The notes under the pieces were generated by a model. The model had not been told where the DNA came from. It saw only the letters and a list, made by a program, of their open reading frames with translations, and ran no database searches. A program made the translations under genes and the position numbers. A stretch of 64,000 nucleotides of DNA from Bacillota bacterium. Lineage in GTDB: Bacteria > Bacillota > Clostridia > Acetivibrionales > DTU013. The stretch is taken from positions 1 to 64,000 of the forward strand of contig JAEZYU010000027.1 in assembly GCA_023418915.1 (NCBI GenBank). Reading direction: 5' to 3'. Of the stretch, positions 8,378 through 18,386 are shown in pieces. How positions within the stretch are numbered: position 1 is the first letter of the stretch; the number at the start of each line of letters is the position of its first letter.

Positions 8378-9679
8378 ATGGGCAGTCATTCTAAAAAAGC
8401 AGGATTGCTTTCCATCCTCTTCATGGGTCTGGGCCAGTTTTATAATGGTCAGATAGTTAAGGGCATCATATTTTCTTTGATGGAGCTCTTCAGTGTGATT
8501 TTTCTGCTGCCCTATACCGCAAGGAGTATCAAAGGTCTGGTCACACTTGGAGATACGCCGCAGAAAATGGTCGACGGCAAGATAATCCAGGGGGATCACT
8601 CCATATTTATGATGGTATTTGGGATAATCTCAGTAATGGTGTTCATCATGTTTGTTGTGGTGTACATCATAAACGTTAAGGATGCTATGGCTGTAGGCAT
8701 ACGCAGGGATAAGGGACATGATGCCGAAAGTTTTATAGGTTCACTTAAAAACCTGTCGGAGAAGGGTTTCCCGTATATGCTGCTGACACCGGCAGCGGTA
8801 TTCACAATATTTCTTACTGCTGTTCCGCTAGTATTTGGTGTAATGATAGCTTTTACCAACTACTCCAGCCCGAACCACCTTCCTCCCAGATCGTTGGTGG
8901 ACTGGGTCGGCTTTGACAATTTCGTCAATTTATTCAAAATACCTTCGCTCGGAAAGACTTTCACAGGTGTAGCGATATGGACTTTGACGTGGGCAATATT
9001 GTCTACACTGACGACCTTTTTGACAGGACTTTTGTTTGCTGTAATTATCAACGCTAACAAAATCGTTCTGAAAAAATTCTGGCGTTCAATATTCATACTG
9101 CCATGGGCGATGCCTGGGTTCATTTCCATACTGATCATGAGGAATATGTTCAACGGGCAGTTTGGTCCTATCAATAAGTATCTGGAGGCTATAGGCCTTG
9201 GACCGGTTCCATGGCTTGCTGAACCAATGTGGGCACGGCTCACCTGCATACTTGTTAACCTTTGGTTGGGCTTTCCCTATTACATGGCAATGATGTCCGG
9301 TGTACTCACAGGGATACCCCGTGATCTGTATGAAGCCGCTTCCATCGAAGGAGCCGGCGCAGTTCAGAAGTTCAGGAAGATAACGCTGCCGATGGTCCTT
9401 TTTGCTACTGCTCCCTTGGTGATCAACGGCTTTGCATACAATTTTAATAATTTTACTCTGATTTACCTGCTTACAAGCGGAAATCCCACAAATAATGAAT
9501 ATTTCTATTCCGGCCATACGGATATACTGCTTTCATGGCTATATAAGCTTACTCTGGAGCAGAATCAGTTCCATCTGGCCGCTGTGGTTTCGATCATTGT
9601 GTTCGTATTTGTTGCTACCATATCCGCAATCAATTACTCGAATACCAGATCTTTCAGAGAGGAGGATATGATACAATGA
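8378..9679 (+). CDS. malF: Maltodextrin ABC transporter permease (MalF type)
   Basis: Membrane subunit of a CUT1 sugar importer, about 433 residues. Possible starts are GTG 8366, ATG 8372 and ATG 8378; the last is best spaced from AAAGGTG at 8362-8368. An N-terminal stretch with three hydrophobic segments (GLLSILFMGLGQFYNGQIVK, then two more) precedes the core permease domain, as in Gram-positive MdxF proteins. The cytoplasmic EAA loop that contacts the ATPase is visible as EAASIEGAGAVQKFRKITLP. The gene overlaps the next by ATGA, showing tight coupling. Partner of the downstream MalG-type subunit and the upstream lipoprotein. Confidence 0.9.
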   Translation: MGSHSKKAGLLSILFMGLGQFYNGQIVKGIIFSLMELFSVIFLLPYTARSIKGLVTLGDTPQKMVDGKIIQGDHSIFMMVFGIISVMVFIMFVVVYIINVKDAMAVGIRRDKGHDAESFIGSLKNLSEKGFPYMLLTPAAVFTIFLTAVPLVFGVMIAFTNYSSPNHLPPRSLVDWVGFDNFVNLFKIPSLGKTFTGVAIWTLTWAILSTLTTFLTGLLFAVIINANKIVLKKFWRSIFILPWAMPGFISILIMRNMFNGQFGPINKYLEAIGLGPVPWLAEPMWARLTCILVNLWLGFPYYMAMMSGVLTGIPRDLYEAASIEGAGAVQKFRKITLPMVLFATAPLVINGFAYNFNNFTLIYLLTSGNPTNNEYFYSGHTDILLSWLYKLTLEQNQFHLAAVVSIIVFVFVATISAINYSNTRSFREEDMIQ

Positions 9680-10605
9680 AAACTTCGGACTCCAATGCTC
9701 AGATTATGATCGAGGATAACAAGCCATTGGATATCAAGGGCTCAAAACTCCCTGTTGTGAGAAAAAAGAGCGGGATATACATAAGGGGAAAAATCATCAG
9801 ATTTTTCATTTATATTTTGCTCACAATAACAGCAATAAGCTCTGTTTATCCAATATTGTGGATCATTATGTCGTCATTCAATCCCGGCAATGCGCTGTAC
9901 TCATCGAGATTTATACCTGAACGCCTTACGCTGGAGCACTATACGGAGCTTTTCATCGAAAAAGAATTCGGTCTGTGGTATTTGAATACATTGAAGATTG
10001 CATGCCTTACAATGCTGTTTGCAGTAGTGCTTGTCATCATCACGGCTTATGCGCTGTCACAGTTCAGATTCAGGGGCAGGCGGTTTTCGCTTATGACGAT
10101 GCTTATACTGCAGGCATTCCCAGGCTTCATGACAATGATAGCAATATTTTTGCTGCTATTGCAGCTAAACCTGCTCGATAATCATTTTGGCCTTGTTCTT
10201 GTATATGCAGGAGGGGCGATACCGGGAGGTGCATGGCTGGTAAAGGGCTATTTCGACGGTATTCCGCGGTCAATACCGGAAGCGGCAAGGATCGACGGAG
10301 CATCCAACGCAGCCATATTTATAAAGATCATGATGCCCATGTCCATTCCTATCCTCACATTTGTAGCACTGTCCAATTTCATAGCACCCTGGATGGATTT
10401 CATACTCGCACGGCTCGTATTGAGGTCGGCCGATAAGAAAACACTGGCAATAGGTCTTTATGAAATGGTTTCGGGAAGGATGAACACAGAGTTTACAATG
10501 TTTGCAGCCGGCGCTGTAATGGTGGCAGTTCCTATCACGATTTTATTTGTGATACTGCAGAGGTACATGATCCAGGGGATCGCCGAGGGCGCATCAAAAA
10601 CATGA
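9676..10605 (+). CDS. malG: Maltodextrin ABC transporter permease (MalG type)
   Basis: Second membrane subunit (309 residues) of the same importer. Its ATG overlaps the malF stop codon by four bases. About six membrane segments are visible, starting at IRFFIYILLTITAISSVYPI. The EAA loop reads EAARIDGASNAAIFIKIMMP, matching the MalG family, and the C-terminus ends in the usual YMIQGIAEGASK. It would form a heterodimer with the malF product and use an ATPase encoded elsewhere. Confidence 0.92.
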   Translation: MKTSDSNAQIMIEDNKPLDIKGSKLPVVRKKSGIYIRGKIIRFFIYILLTITAISSVYPILWIIMSSFNPGNALYSSRFIPERLTLEHYTELFIEKEFGLWYLNTLKIACLTMLFAVVLVIITAYALSQFRFRGRRFSLMTMLILQAFPGFMTMIAIFLLLLQLNLLDNHFGLVLVYAGGAIPGGAWLVKGYFDGIPRSIPEAARIDGASNAAIFIKIMMPMSIPILTFVALSNFIAPWMDFILARLVLRSADKKTLAIGLYEMVSGRMNTEFTMFAAGAVMVAVPITILFVILQRYMIQGIAEGASKT

Positions 10606-10648
10606 ATTTTTGCCGGTTATATTCATTATACGTTTATGGGGGTATTCG

Positions 10649-12556
10649 ATGAACTATGAGGCTATTTACCATTCGGCTGATTCCCAGTATTGCCACGCAC
10701 TTGATAAAGATACAGTAGTGATAAGGCTCCGTGCAAAGAGGGGAGACCTACAGCGATGTATAGTCTGTTATGGTGACAGGGTGTATCCAAGGGAGGCAGT
10801 ACGGGTAGAATCTGCGCAGATGCGGATCGCTTCATCTGACAGGTTTTTTGATTATTATGAAGCGGTGATCAGTCTTAAGATTACACGTCTGTGCTACTAT
10901 TTTATACTGTCAGACGGAGTATTGTCGGTCTATTATTATGGATATGACTTTCATGAAAGGCTTGAATACAACAGAAATCTATACTTTCAACTCCCGTATA
11001 TAAGGCAGGAGGATATCGCAGATGTTCCAGAATGGGTAAAAGGAGCTGTGATATATCAAATTTTCCCCGACAGTTTTGCATCCGCTAAAAGTTCGTTGTC
11101 TGGCACCGGGCTCACAATTCCTGTCGAAACTGATAAAGCAGACATAGTGCTCTCTGCCGGCAGAAATTCATCAATTTTCAGCAAAAGCAAGCTAGGAGGC
11201 ACTCTAAGGGGGATAATTGAAAACATCCCGTATCTTGAAGATCTGAGTATTAACTGCATCTATCTTACTCCTATATTCACAGCCGGTGAATATCACAAAT
11301 ATGATACCATCGATTACCTTTCGGTAGATCCGTGTATGGGGGATCTCCAGACACTGAAGGATTTGGTAGCCCGCTGCCATTCGGCGGGGATCAGAGTAAT
11401 CCTTGACGGAGTTTTCAATCACTGCGGTGCAGGCTTCTTTGCATTTCGTGACGTACTTGAAAAAGGGGAAGCATCAAAGTATAAAGACTGGTTTTTTATC
11501 AGGAGTTATCCAGTGGATTATGATGAACCTAATTATGAATGCTTTGCCTACGTAAATAGCATGCCCAAGCTGAATACCGGAAATAAAGAGGTGGCCGATT
11601 ATATCATAAATGTGGGAACCTATTGGATCAGGGAGGCTGATATAGACGGCTGGCGGCTTGATGTAGCAAACGAGATCAACCACGGCTTCTGGAGAGATTT
11701 CAAAAGAGCGGTAAGGGAGGTCAAGAAAGACGTCTTTCTGCTGGCTGAGGTATGGTACGATGCCGCTGAGTGGCTTGCCGGCGATCAGTTTGATTCACTG
11801 ATGAATTACAGCTTCTTGTATGCCTGCACCGATTTTTTTGCAAAAAGGATAATAAATGTGAAGCAGTTCAGTGACAGGATAGGGTATCTTTTGATGAGGT
11901 ACAAGAAGAATGTGCAGTATGTTCAAATGAATCTGCTTGACAGTCATGATGTACCCAGATTCCTTTCGCAGGCCGGCGGAGACATCAGAAGGCTCAAGCT
12001 GGCCGCACTGTTCATGATGATGCATGTCGGTGCTCCGAATATATTTTACGGGGATGAGAAAGGCATGGACGGAATGGCTGAAAGTGATTACAGGAAGCCG
12101 ATGCAATGGGAGGATACCGAGTACTCGAGGAATATTTATGATTACTATAAGAAGCTGATCGCCATAAGATTGGATCATATGGAGCTTATGCTGGGAGATT
12201 ACATTGTCAGAGACATCGATATCGCCAACGATACTCTTGTTTTTTCCAGAGATGCCAATGGCCAAGGCTTGTATGTGGTCATAAACAACAGTGAATTCCC
12301 GGTAGATTATGAGCTCACTGTTGCTAGAAATCATGCCGGCACGGTAAAATGCAAGTCAGTTGAAATTGCCGTGGGCAGTGTACAATGTAAGGCGGGCGGA
12401 GATGACGCAGACGAAGATGCCGCAGACGGAGCAATATGCGAAAGTGACGGAAAGAGTGCAGTCGATCTTATCACAGGCAAAACATATGAGATAAAGGATT
12501 CAAAAATAGCACTAAAGCTTGAAGAGCTTAGCGGAATGGTAATCATGAGGTGCTGA
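10649..12556 (+). CDS. GH13 neopullulanase / cyclomaltodextrinase-like enzyme, cytoplasmic
   Basis: A 635-residue glycoside hydrolase without signal peptide, likely degrading imported maltodextrins or cyclodextrins inside the cell. ATG 10649 is preferred because GGGGG lies six bases upstream. The N-terminal 120 residues resemble the CBM34-type beta domain of this subfamily. The barrel begins at WVKGAVIYQIFPDSF. Conserved regions are DGVFNHCG (I), GWRLDVANE with nucleophile Asp338 (II), LLAEVW with acid/base Glu367 (III) and LLDSHD with Asp434 (IV). An acidic low-complexity insert (GGDDADEDAADGA) sits in the C-terminal domain and is unusual. It follows malG at 43 bases, probably in one operon. 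Exact substrate cannot be told from sequence. Confidence 0.88.
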   Translation: MNYEAIYHSADSQYCHALDKDTVVIRLRAKRGDLQRCIVCYGDRVYPREAVRVESAQMRIASSDRFFDYYEAVISLKITRLCYYFILSDGVLSVYYYGYDFHERLEYNRNLYFQLPYIRQEDIADVPEWVKGAVIYQIFPDSFASAKSSLSGTGLTIPVETDKADIVLSAGRNSSIFSKSKLGGTLRGIIENIPYLEDLSINCIYLTPIFTAGEYHKYDTIDYLSVDPCMGDLQTLKDLVARCHSAGIRVILDGVFNHCGAGFFAFRDVLEKGEASKYKDWFFIRSYPVDYDEPNYECFAYVNSMPKLNTGNKEVADYIINVGTYWIREADIDGWRLDVANEINHGFWRDFKRAVREVKKDVFLLAEVWYDAAEWLAGDQFDSLMNYSFLYACTDFFAKRIINVKQFSDRIGYLLMRYKKNVQYVQMNLLDSHDVPRFLSQAGGDIRRLKLAALFMMMHVGAPNIFYGDEKGMDGMAESDYRKPMQWEDTEYSRNIYDYYKKLIAIRLDHMELMLGDYIVRDIDIANDTLVFSRDANGQGLYVVINNSEFPVDYELTVARNHAGTVKCKSVEIAVGSVQCKAGGDDADEDAADGAICESDGKSAVDLITGKTYEIKDSKIALKLEELSGMVIMRC

Positions 12557-12633
12557 GCAGATACGCTGTAAAAGAATTGAATATTATGAGCAGATAGGCA
12601 CGAAATATTAGAGAACAGGCGGAAGGTATTGGA

Positions 12634-14414
12634 GTGAAGATGACTGGAATCCATATGGGAGGCAATGATCAGCTCAAGGAGTGTAAAGCACAGGCCAATT
12701 CACATATTGCTTATATATTATTGTCGATAGTACTGTGCTTTCTATTGATATTAACGCCAGGATGCGCTGCTAATGGCGGGGATAGTGCCGCGAAGGATGA
12801 CGGAGCAGGTGCCAATACGAATGAAGAAACAGCTTATCCGCCTCCAGACGAAGGAGCAGAGACTGCAGCTGTTGACAGCAAGTATGGCATCTATTATGAA
12901 ATCTTTGTCAGATCATTTGCGGACTCAGATGGGGACGGGATCGGGGACCTTCGGGGTCTTATGGGTGCGCTTGATTACCTTAATGACGGAAATGATGATA
13001 CAGACACCGATCTGGGAGTAAATGGCATTTACCTGATGCCTGTCAATGTTTCTCCCAGCTACCATAAATATGATGTGACTGATTATTATGACATTGATCC
13101 TGAATATGGCACACTAGAGGACTTTGAACATTTTCTCGGGGAAGCACATAAACGAGGGATCAGGGTCATCATGGATCTTGTGATAAACCACACAAGCAAG
13201 GGTCATCCATGGTTCAGGGAGTCTTCATCGTCGGAGGGAAGCCCCTATCGGGATTATTATAACTGGGCTGATGATACCATGGAGGGCTACAATGTCAAAG
13301 CCGTGCTGCCTTCGGGAAGCAGGCTGTGGCACAGTCTTAATGAAAGCCACTATTACGGCTATTTCTGGGACGGTATGCCGGATCTGAACTACGACAATCC
13401 CCAGGTAAGGAAGGAAGTCAGAGATATCGCGCACTTCTGGCTGAATAAGGGTGTGGACGGTTTCAGGCTAGATGCTGCCATGCATATATACGGCATATAT
13501 GAAAAACCGGTCGGAACAAAGCTGCCATTAAAGAATATCGAGTGGTGGAGTGAATTCAGAAGGTCAGCAGAGGAAGTAAAAGAGGATGTTTATCTTGTCG
13601 GGGAGGTATGGGATAAGGCGTATGCTGCAGCTCCTTATTATGAAGGCTTTGACAGCCTTTTCAACTTTGATCTGGGGGAGGGCATTATTACCTCGCTCCA
13701 TACCGGATCAGCTGCGGCTGTAAGCAGCAAGGGATTTTCCCAGTGGCTTTATGACAAATATGAGACATACCGCAGTAAGAAACCTGATTTCATTGATGCA
13801 CCGTTTCTGACTAACCATGATCAGGATCGAATAATGGATCGCCTAAGGGGCAATGTGGAAAAGGCAAAGCTTGCAGCGAATATTTATATGACTCTTCCCG
13901 GAAATCCTTATATCTATTACGGTGAGGAGATCGGCATGGCGGATCGAAGCCGGATGAATTGATCCGTGTACCGTTTATATGGAATGAAGAACACAGGCTT
14001 CCACAGTGTGCATGGGAATCCACACTAAACAATATAGCAACCGTTCCGGTTGAGGTACAGCAGAAAGATCCGGGTTCATTACTAAATCACTATAAAAAGC
14101 TTATACGGGCGAGACAGACGAGCATGGCGCTGATGAAAGGAAGTTTTGCGCCGATCTCAGCCGGGAACAGGGCAGTGATCGCCTATGAAAGGAACTGGAC
14201 GGACGGTAATGAAAGAGAGAACGTGATAGTGCTGCACAATATCAGCGGGAAGAACCAGCTAATAAGGCTGGATATCAGTATGAGCGATGCCGGGGTCCTC
14301 CTTGACAGCGGAGATACGGCTATAGCGTCCAATGATGATGCTCAGGCAGGAGGTACAGTTGTCGAAATGTCTCCATTATCGACTCTTGTCATATTCAGTG
14401 ATGCCACATACTAA
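12634..14414 (+). pseudogene. Lipoprotein alpha-amylase, interrupted by a single-base frameshift
   Basis: Extracellular membrane-anchored GH13 enzyme that would cleave starch or long maltodextrins before import. The start is GTG 12634 or ATG 12640, both with GGAAGG/GGAG upstream. A lipobox ends at Cys44 (LILTPGC), then an acidic linker. The catalytic set is intact: region I MDLVINHTS, Asp280 in GFRLDAAMH, Glu324 in VGEVWD and Asp396 in LTNHDQD. The first frame reads YYGEEIGMADRSRMN and stops at 13962. The +1 frame from about 13941 reads GSKPDELIRVPFIW, exactly what should follow GEEIGM in this family, and continues through domain C to 14414. Loss of one G in the run at 13939-13942 explains it. 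Either a sequencing error or a recent mutation; the first part alone keeps the barrel active-site residues. Confidence 0.85.
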
Positions 14415-14460
14415 ATCCGAACTAATCAGACAGCTTAATCATTATAGGTAGGGTGATCAT

Positions 14461-16605
14461 ATGGACAGATCAAACACAGACAGCATAAAGCAAATATGCT
14501 CGATGCTAAAAGACGGTGTCGGAAGCATGCCGGAGAAGTATTATGTGCCTGAGGCATGGAACACATGGGGGTTCGCGCGGTTTACTAATATTCCCGGAAG
14601 AAACGGGGAGATCATGGTCGACCCGTATGATTTTTATTCAGATTGTATAGTCAATGGTATATTGGCTGCGGGTAATGGTACTGCTGCTGTGCAGACTATC
14701 GATCCTGCCAGGTTAACGATCTACAGCATGCTGCCCAGGGCTGCTACCGCATGGGATCATTATGAAAGGGGCCGCCTGCTTCCGGGAACCTTCCTCAAGA
14801 CGCTGTGTCTTCTGCCGTATCTTCACAGCATGGGTATAAATGTCGTTTATCTGCTGCCTGTTTTCAGCGGCAGTGACAGATACAGAAAAGGTGAGATAGG
14901 AAGTCCTTATTCAATTAAAAACATATATAAGATCAACAGAAGTCTTCATGACCCGCTTCTGGGCAATTATTCACAAGAATTGCTGGACACACAGTTCAAG
15001 GCGTTTACTCAGGCTTGTCACTTGCTTGGTATACGGGTGATGGTGGATTTTGCGTTCAGAACGGTATCAAGGGATAATGACCTAATCATAGAGCATCCGG
15101 ACTGGTTTTACTGGATAGATGTCAAATATGCTGCAACGATAGCTGCGCCTGCAATCGGGAGGCCTGGCAGGACAGGCGGGCCGATTCCGCTGAATGACAG
15201 TACCATCGAGCTGCTTTACAGTATGAATGAGACAAAGGAGTATCTTAAGAAATTTGTCTATTCACCGGATAAAATCGATCCGGAGAGGTGGGAAAAAATC
15301 AAGACAGCGCATTTTAAAACGGGAGAAAATATCCTGGATATGATAGAAGATGAGTTTGGGATCACTACCTTGCCGGGGTTTTCGGATGTCATCAATGACA
15401 GTCAGCCTCCTTGGACGGATGTGACCTATCTCAGATACTACTTTGATGTCAGTGGAAAGACTGAAAAATTCTTATCACAGGATCAGCCGCCGTATATCAT
15501 GCAGGATGGTGTATGTCTCAGGCTGTATCCGGGCAAAACCGAAAACAGGAAGCTTATGGAGTATATATCCGGTGTCATTCCCTATTACCAGAATAAATAC
15601 AGTATAGACGGTGCCAGGATCGATATGGGTCATGCTTTGACTCCTGTGCTGAACAGGGATATCATATCGAATGCTAAGAAAATAAACAGTGGATTCATAT
15701 TCTGGTCCGAAGAGTTCGATCCAGCCAAATCAGGTGAAGCCGGGGAAAATGGTTTTCATTTTATTAATGGTACCATATGGTCTGTTTATAAGGATATTAC
15801 AAAATCGGTTTTCAATAAAAAGCTAATAAGGGATATGCTGTTGAAATCCCGGCTGCCGGTGATAGCTTCTGCTGAGACGCCGGACACGCCCAGAGCAGCC
15901 TGGGTATTCAAGGACAGGAGGATATTGGAGCAGTTGATTTTTATTAATTGCCTTCTGCCCAATTCTGTCCAGTTCATTAACAATGGCTTTGATTTGATGG
16001 AGATACAACCGATGAACCTTGGACTTGATAACTCCGAACAGGGCAGATGCGTCCTGAACAGGGATGATCCCATGTATGGCAGATTAGCCTTTTTCGACAA
16101 TTACCGCATGCACTGGCTGAATGAAGGCCGGGAATGGATCAAAAGGCTTTTGCTGATATCTGCGAGATTGAGAAGACGATATATCGACATTATTTGTCAT
16201 AAGGAAAATTTTATAGATAATCCGTTTGTCTACAAAGGAAGCAAGCTTACAGTACTTCTTTATTCAAACAGAGTGAGGGTAAAGCGGGAGGGATGCAAAG
16301 GAGTGTTCCTACTGGCAAACAGGAACTTTAGCAGGGATGTATATCTCAGGACGTCAGCTCTGCTTGCACAGATGAGAGAGATACATAAGGGAAGGGTCAG
16401 GTGTGAGGATAATACGATTTATATTGTTTTTTCTACTAAACTTGAGAAATATGCGGACCCCTGTTTAGTTCAGGATACTTGCTTTACAGAGGGTGATTGT
16501 TTAGTAAAGGGTGATTATTTTATTCGCAAAGTAATCCACAGCGGGAAAATATGTCTTAGCCCGGGAGAAGTCATAATAGGGGAGGTCAATCATGAAGAGG
16601 CGTAA
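14461..16605 (+). CDS. GH13-like maltosyltransferase-type enzyme with altered active-site motifs
   Basis: A 714-residue cytoplasmic protein of the alpha-amylase superfamily. The barrel is recognisable from YSMLPRAATAWDHY and INVVYLLPVF. Region II reads DGARIDMGHA (Asp388, likely nucleophile) and region III FWSEEFD (Glu417/418). Region I reads VMVDFAFRTVSRDND, lacking the usual Asn-His, and region IV reads SAETPDTPR in place of His-Asp. This pattern resembles the maltosyltransferase group known from Thermotoga, which moves maltosyl units between glucans; that assignment is from memory of the motifs. Its gene overlaps the phosphorylase gene by 14 bases and follows two GH13 genes, so a role in reshaping maltodextrins for phosphorolysis is plausible. 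Substrate and reaction are unproven. Confidence 0.7.
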   Translation: MDRSNTDSIKQICSMLKDGVGSMPEKYYVPEAWNTWGFARFTNIPGRNGEIMVDPYDFYSDCIVNGILAAGNGTAAVQTIDPARLTIYSMLPRAATAWDHYERGRLLPGTFLKTLCLLPYLHSMGINVVYLLPVFSGSDRYRKGEIGSPYSIKNIYKINRSLHDPLLGNYSQELLDTQFKAFTQACHLLGIRVMVDFAFRTVSRDNDLIIEHPDWFYWIDVKYAATIAAPAIGRPGRTGGPIPLNDSTIELLYSMNETKEYLKKFVYSPDKIDPERWEKIKTAHFKTGENILDMIEDEFGITTLPGFSDVINDSQPPWTDVTYLRYYFDVSGKTEKFLSQDQPPYIMQDGVCLRLYPGKTENRKLMEYISGVIPYYQNKYSIDGARIDMGHALTPVLNRDIISNAKKINSGFIFWSEEFDPAKSGEAGENGFHFINGTIWSVYKDITKSVFNKKLIRDMLLKSRLPVIASAETPDTPRAAWVFKDRRILEQLIFINCLLPNSVQFINNGFDLMEIQPMNLGLDNSEQGRCVLNRDDPMYGRLAFFDNYRMHWLNEGREWIKRLLLISARLRRRYIDIICHKENFIDNPFVYKGSKLTVLLYSNRVRVKREGCKGVFLLANRNFSRDVYLRTSALLAQMREIHKGRVRCEDNTIYIVFSTKLEKYADPCLVQDTCFTEGDCLVKGDYFIRKVIHSGKICLSPGEVIIGEVNHEEA

Positions 16606-18205
16606 TAGCAAGAAACCGCTTGTTGCTTATTTTTGTATGGAGTTTGGTCTCCATGAGAATCTGAAGATATATTCGGGGGGGTTGGGCATATTAGCCGGAG
16701 ATATACTCAAGGCTGCCAGAGACGGAGCTCACCCGATGGTTGGTGTCGGAGTTCTTTGGCGCCAGGGATATGTGAGACAGCTGATCGATGAGGATGGAAG
16801 GACGGTGGATATCTATAAGGATCACAGCTATGATTTTCTAAAAGATACGGGAGTCACGGTAAAGGTAAAAATAAGAGGCAGACAGGTAGAAGCGAGGGTA
16901 TGGATGTGTGACTGCTTTGGGAATGCCCCTCTTTACCTGTTGGATACGAATATCCCGGGAAACCCTGACCGGTTGCTGACCGGACAGCTTTATGGCTGGT
17001 TTTCTGAGGAAAGGGTGGCCCAGGAAATGCTGCTGAGCATTGGGGGACTAAAGGCGCTCAAAAAGCTTGGGATCAACCCTGACATATATCATTTCAATGA
17101 CAGCCATCCGGTGTTGGCAGGTGTAGAACTGATTCGCAGAAAAATGGACGAAAGGGGCATGTCATTTGAGAGGGCATGGGAGAAAACCAGAAAACAGATA
17201 GTGTTCACTACACATACACCGGTTGCTGCAGGCAATGAGACTCATGAGCATGAGCTGCTCAAATATATGGGAGCATATGACGGGATCACCTATGGACAGA
17301 TGCTGCGGCTGGGCGGAGATCCCTTTAGCATGACCGCAGCCGGCCTTAAGCTGTCAAAGATCGCAAATGCTGTCTCGGAGCTGCATTGCAGGACTGCATG
17401 CAGTATGTGGGCTGATATTGACGGCGCAGCGGACATCATTCCTGTGACAAACGGCGTCCATAACATTACCTGGCAGGATACAAGAGTACGTGAAGCATTT
17501 ATAAATAATACGGATCTGTTAGCGCCACACATCCTGGCCAAGCAAGAAATGATTTCCCAAATAGAAAGAAGAAACGGTGTAAGACTGGATGAGAATGTCC
17601 TGACAATAGGCTTTGCGCGAAGGGCGGCACCATACAAGCGTAGCTCGTTGATATTTGCCAGCAACGAGATAATAGAATCCCTTTTCAGCAGCAACCGGCT
17701 TCAGATCATATTTTCCGGAAAAGCTCATCCGAACGATCTGGAAGGTAAAAGGATCGTTTCGGAGCTCTATGAAATGACAAGACGATATCCCGGTAATGTT
17801 GTATTCCTGCAGGATTATGACATGGCGATCGGACGGCTCCTTACCAGAGGCTGCGACGTCTGGCTGAACAATCCCATAAGACCGATGGAAGCCAGTGGGA
17901 CATCCGGTATGAAGGCGGCTATGAACGGGGTGATCAACCTCAGTATACTGGACGGCTGGTGGCCAGAAGGCTGTGTGCATGGTGAAAACGGCTGGCAGTT
18001 CGGTGACGGCAGGGAGGGTGAGGGCCATGATAAAGAAGATGCAAATGCGCTCTACAAGGTGCTGCTCGATGAAGTGATCCCCACATTTTATAATAATAAG
18101 CAGAAATGGATGGAAATGATGCGGGCAAGTATAGAAATGTCACATCATAGATTTTCTGCAGCAAGAATGGTCGATGATTACTACAGGCTGATGTACATAA
18201 ATTAG
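16592..18205 (+). CDS. glgP: Alpha-glucan (maltodextrin) phosphorylase, short GT35 form
   Basis: A 537-residue GT35 phosphorylase that releases glucose-1-phosphate from maltodextrin or glycogen using phosphate and pyridoxal phosphate. The N-terminus YFCMEFGLHENLKIYSGGLG is the hallmark of the short bacterial/archaeal subgroup, which lacks the regulatory N-terminal region of the roughly 800-residue forms. The cofactor lysine lies in SGTSGMKAAMNG (Lys441). HFNDSHPVL and FTTHTPVAAGNE are typical substrate-site motifs. The start overlaps the preceding gene, with GGGGAGG upstream, so the two are translationally coupled. It is the last gene of the maltodextrin cluster; no clear T-rich terminator follows. 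Confidence 0.92.
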   Translation: MKRRNSKKPLVAYFCMEFGLHENLKIYSGGLGILAGDILKAARDGAHPMVGVGVLWRQGYVRQLIDEDGRTVDIYKDHSYDFLKDTGVTVKVKIRGRQVEARVWMCDCFGNAPLYLLDTNIPGNPDRLLTGQLYGWFSEERVAQEMLLSIGGLKALKKLGINPDIYHFNDSHPVLAGVELIRRKMDERGMSFERAWEKTRKQIVFTTHTPVAAGNETHEHELLKYMGAYDGITYGQMLRLGGDPFSMTAAGLKLSKIANAVSELHCRTACSMWADIDGAADIIPVTNGVHNITWQDTRVREAFINNTDLLAPHILAKQEMISQIERRNGVRLDENVLTIGFARRAAPYKRSSLIFASNEIIESLFSSNRLQIIFSGKAHPNDLEGKRIVSELYEMTRRYPGNVVFLQDYDMAIGRLLTRGCDVWLNNPIRPMEASGTSGMKAAMNGVINLSILDGWWPEGCVHGENGWQFGDGREGEGHDKEDANALYKVLLDEVIPTFYNNKQKWMEMMRASIEMSHHRFSAARMVDDYYRLMYIN

Positions 18206-18386
18206 CGGGCGTCGATATTCAGTTCGCAGAGAATATCCGGGATGTATTTGCTGTATAAATACTGGTATTGTTAGCTGCCGGAGGGTATAATAAGGAAAGG
18301 GAGAATAAGGAAAGGTGACACAAGCGTGCAGGGCATATTTCATGCTGGCCAGTGTGTTCCGAATAAGTTAATAAAGAGGTGGCTTT

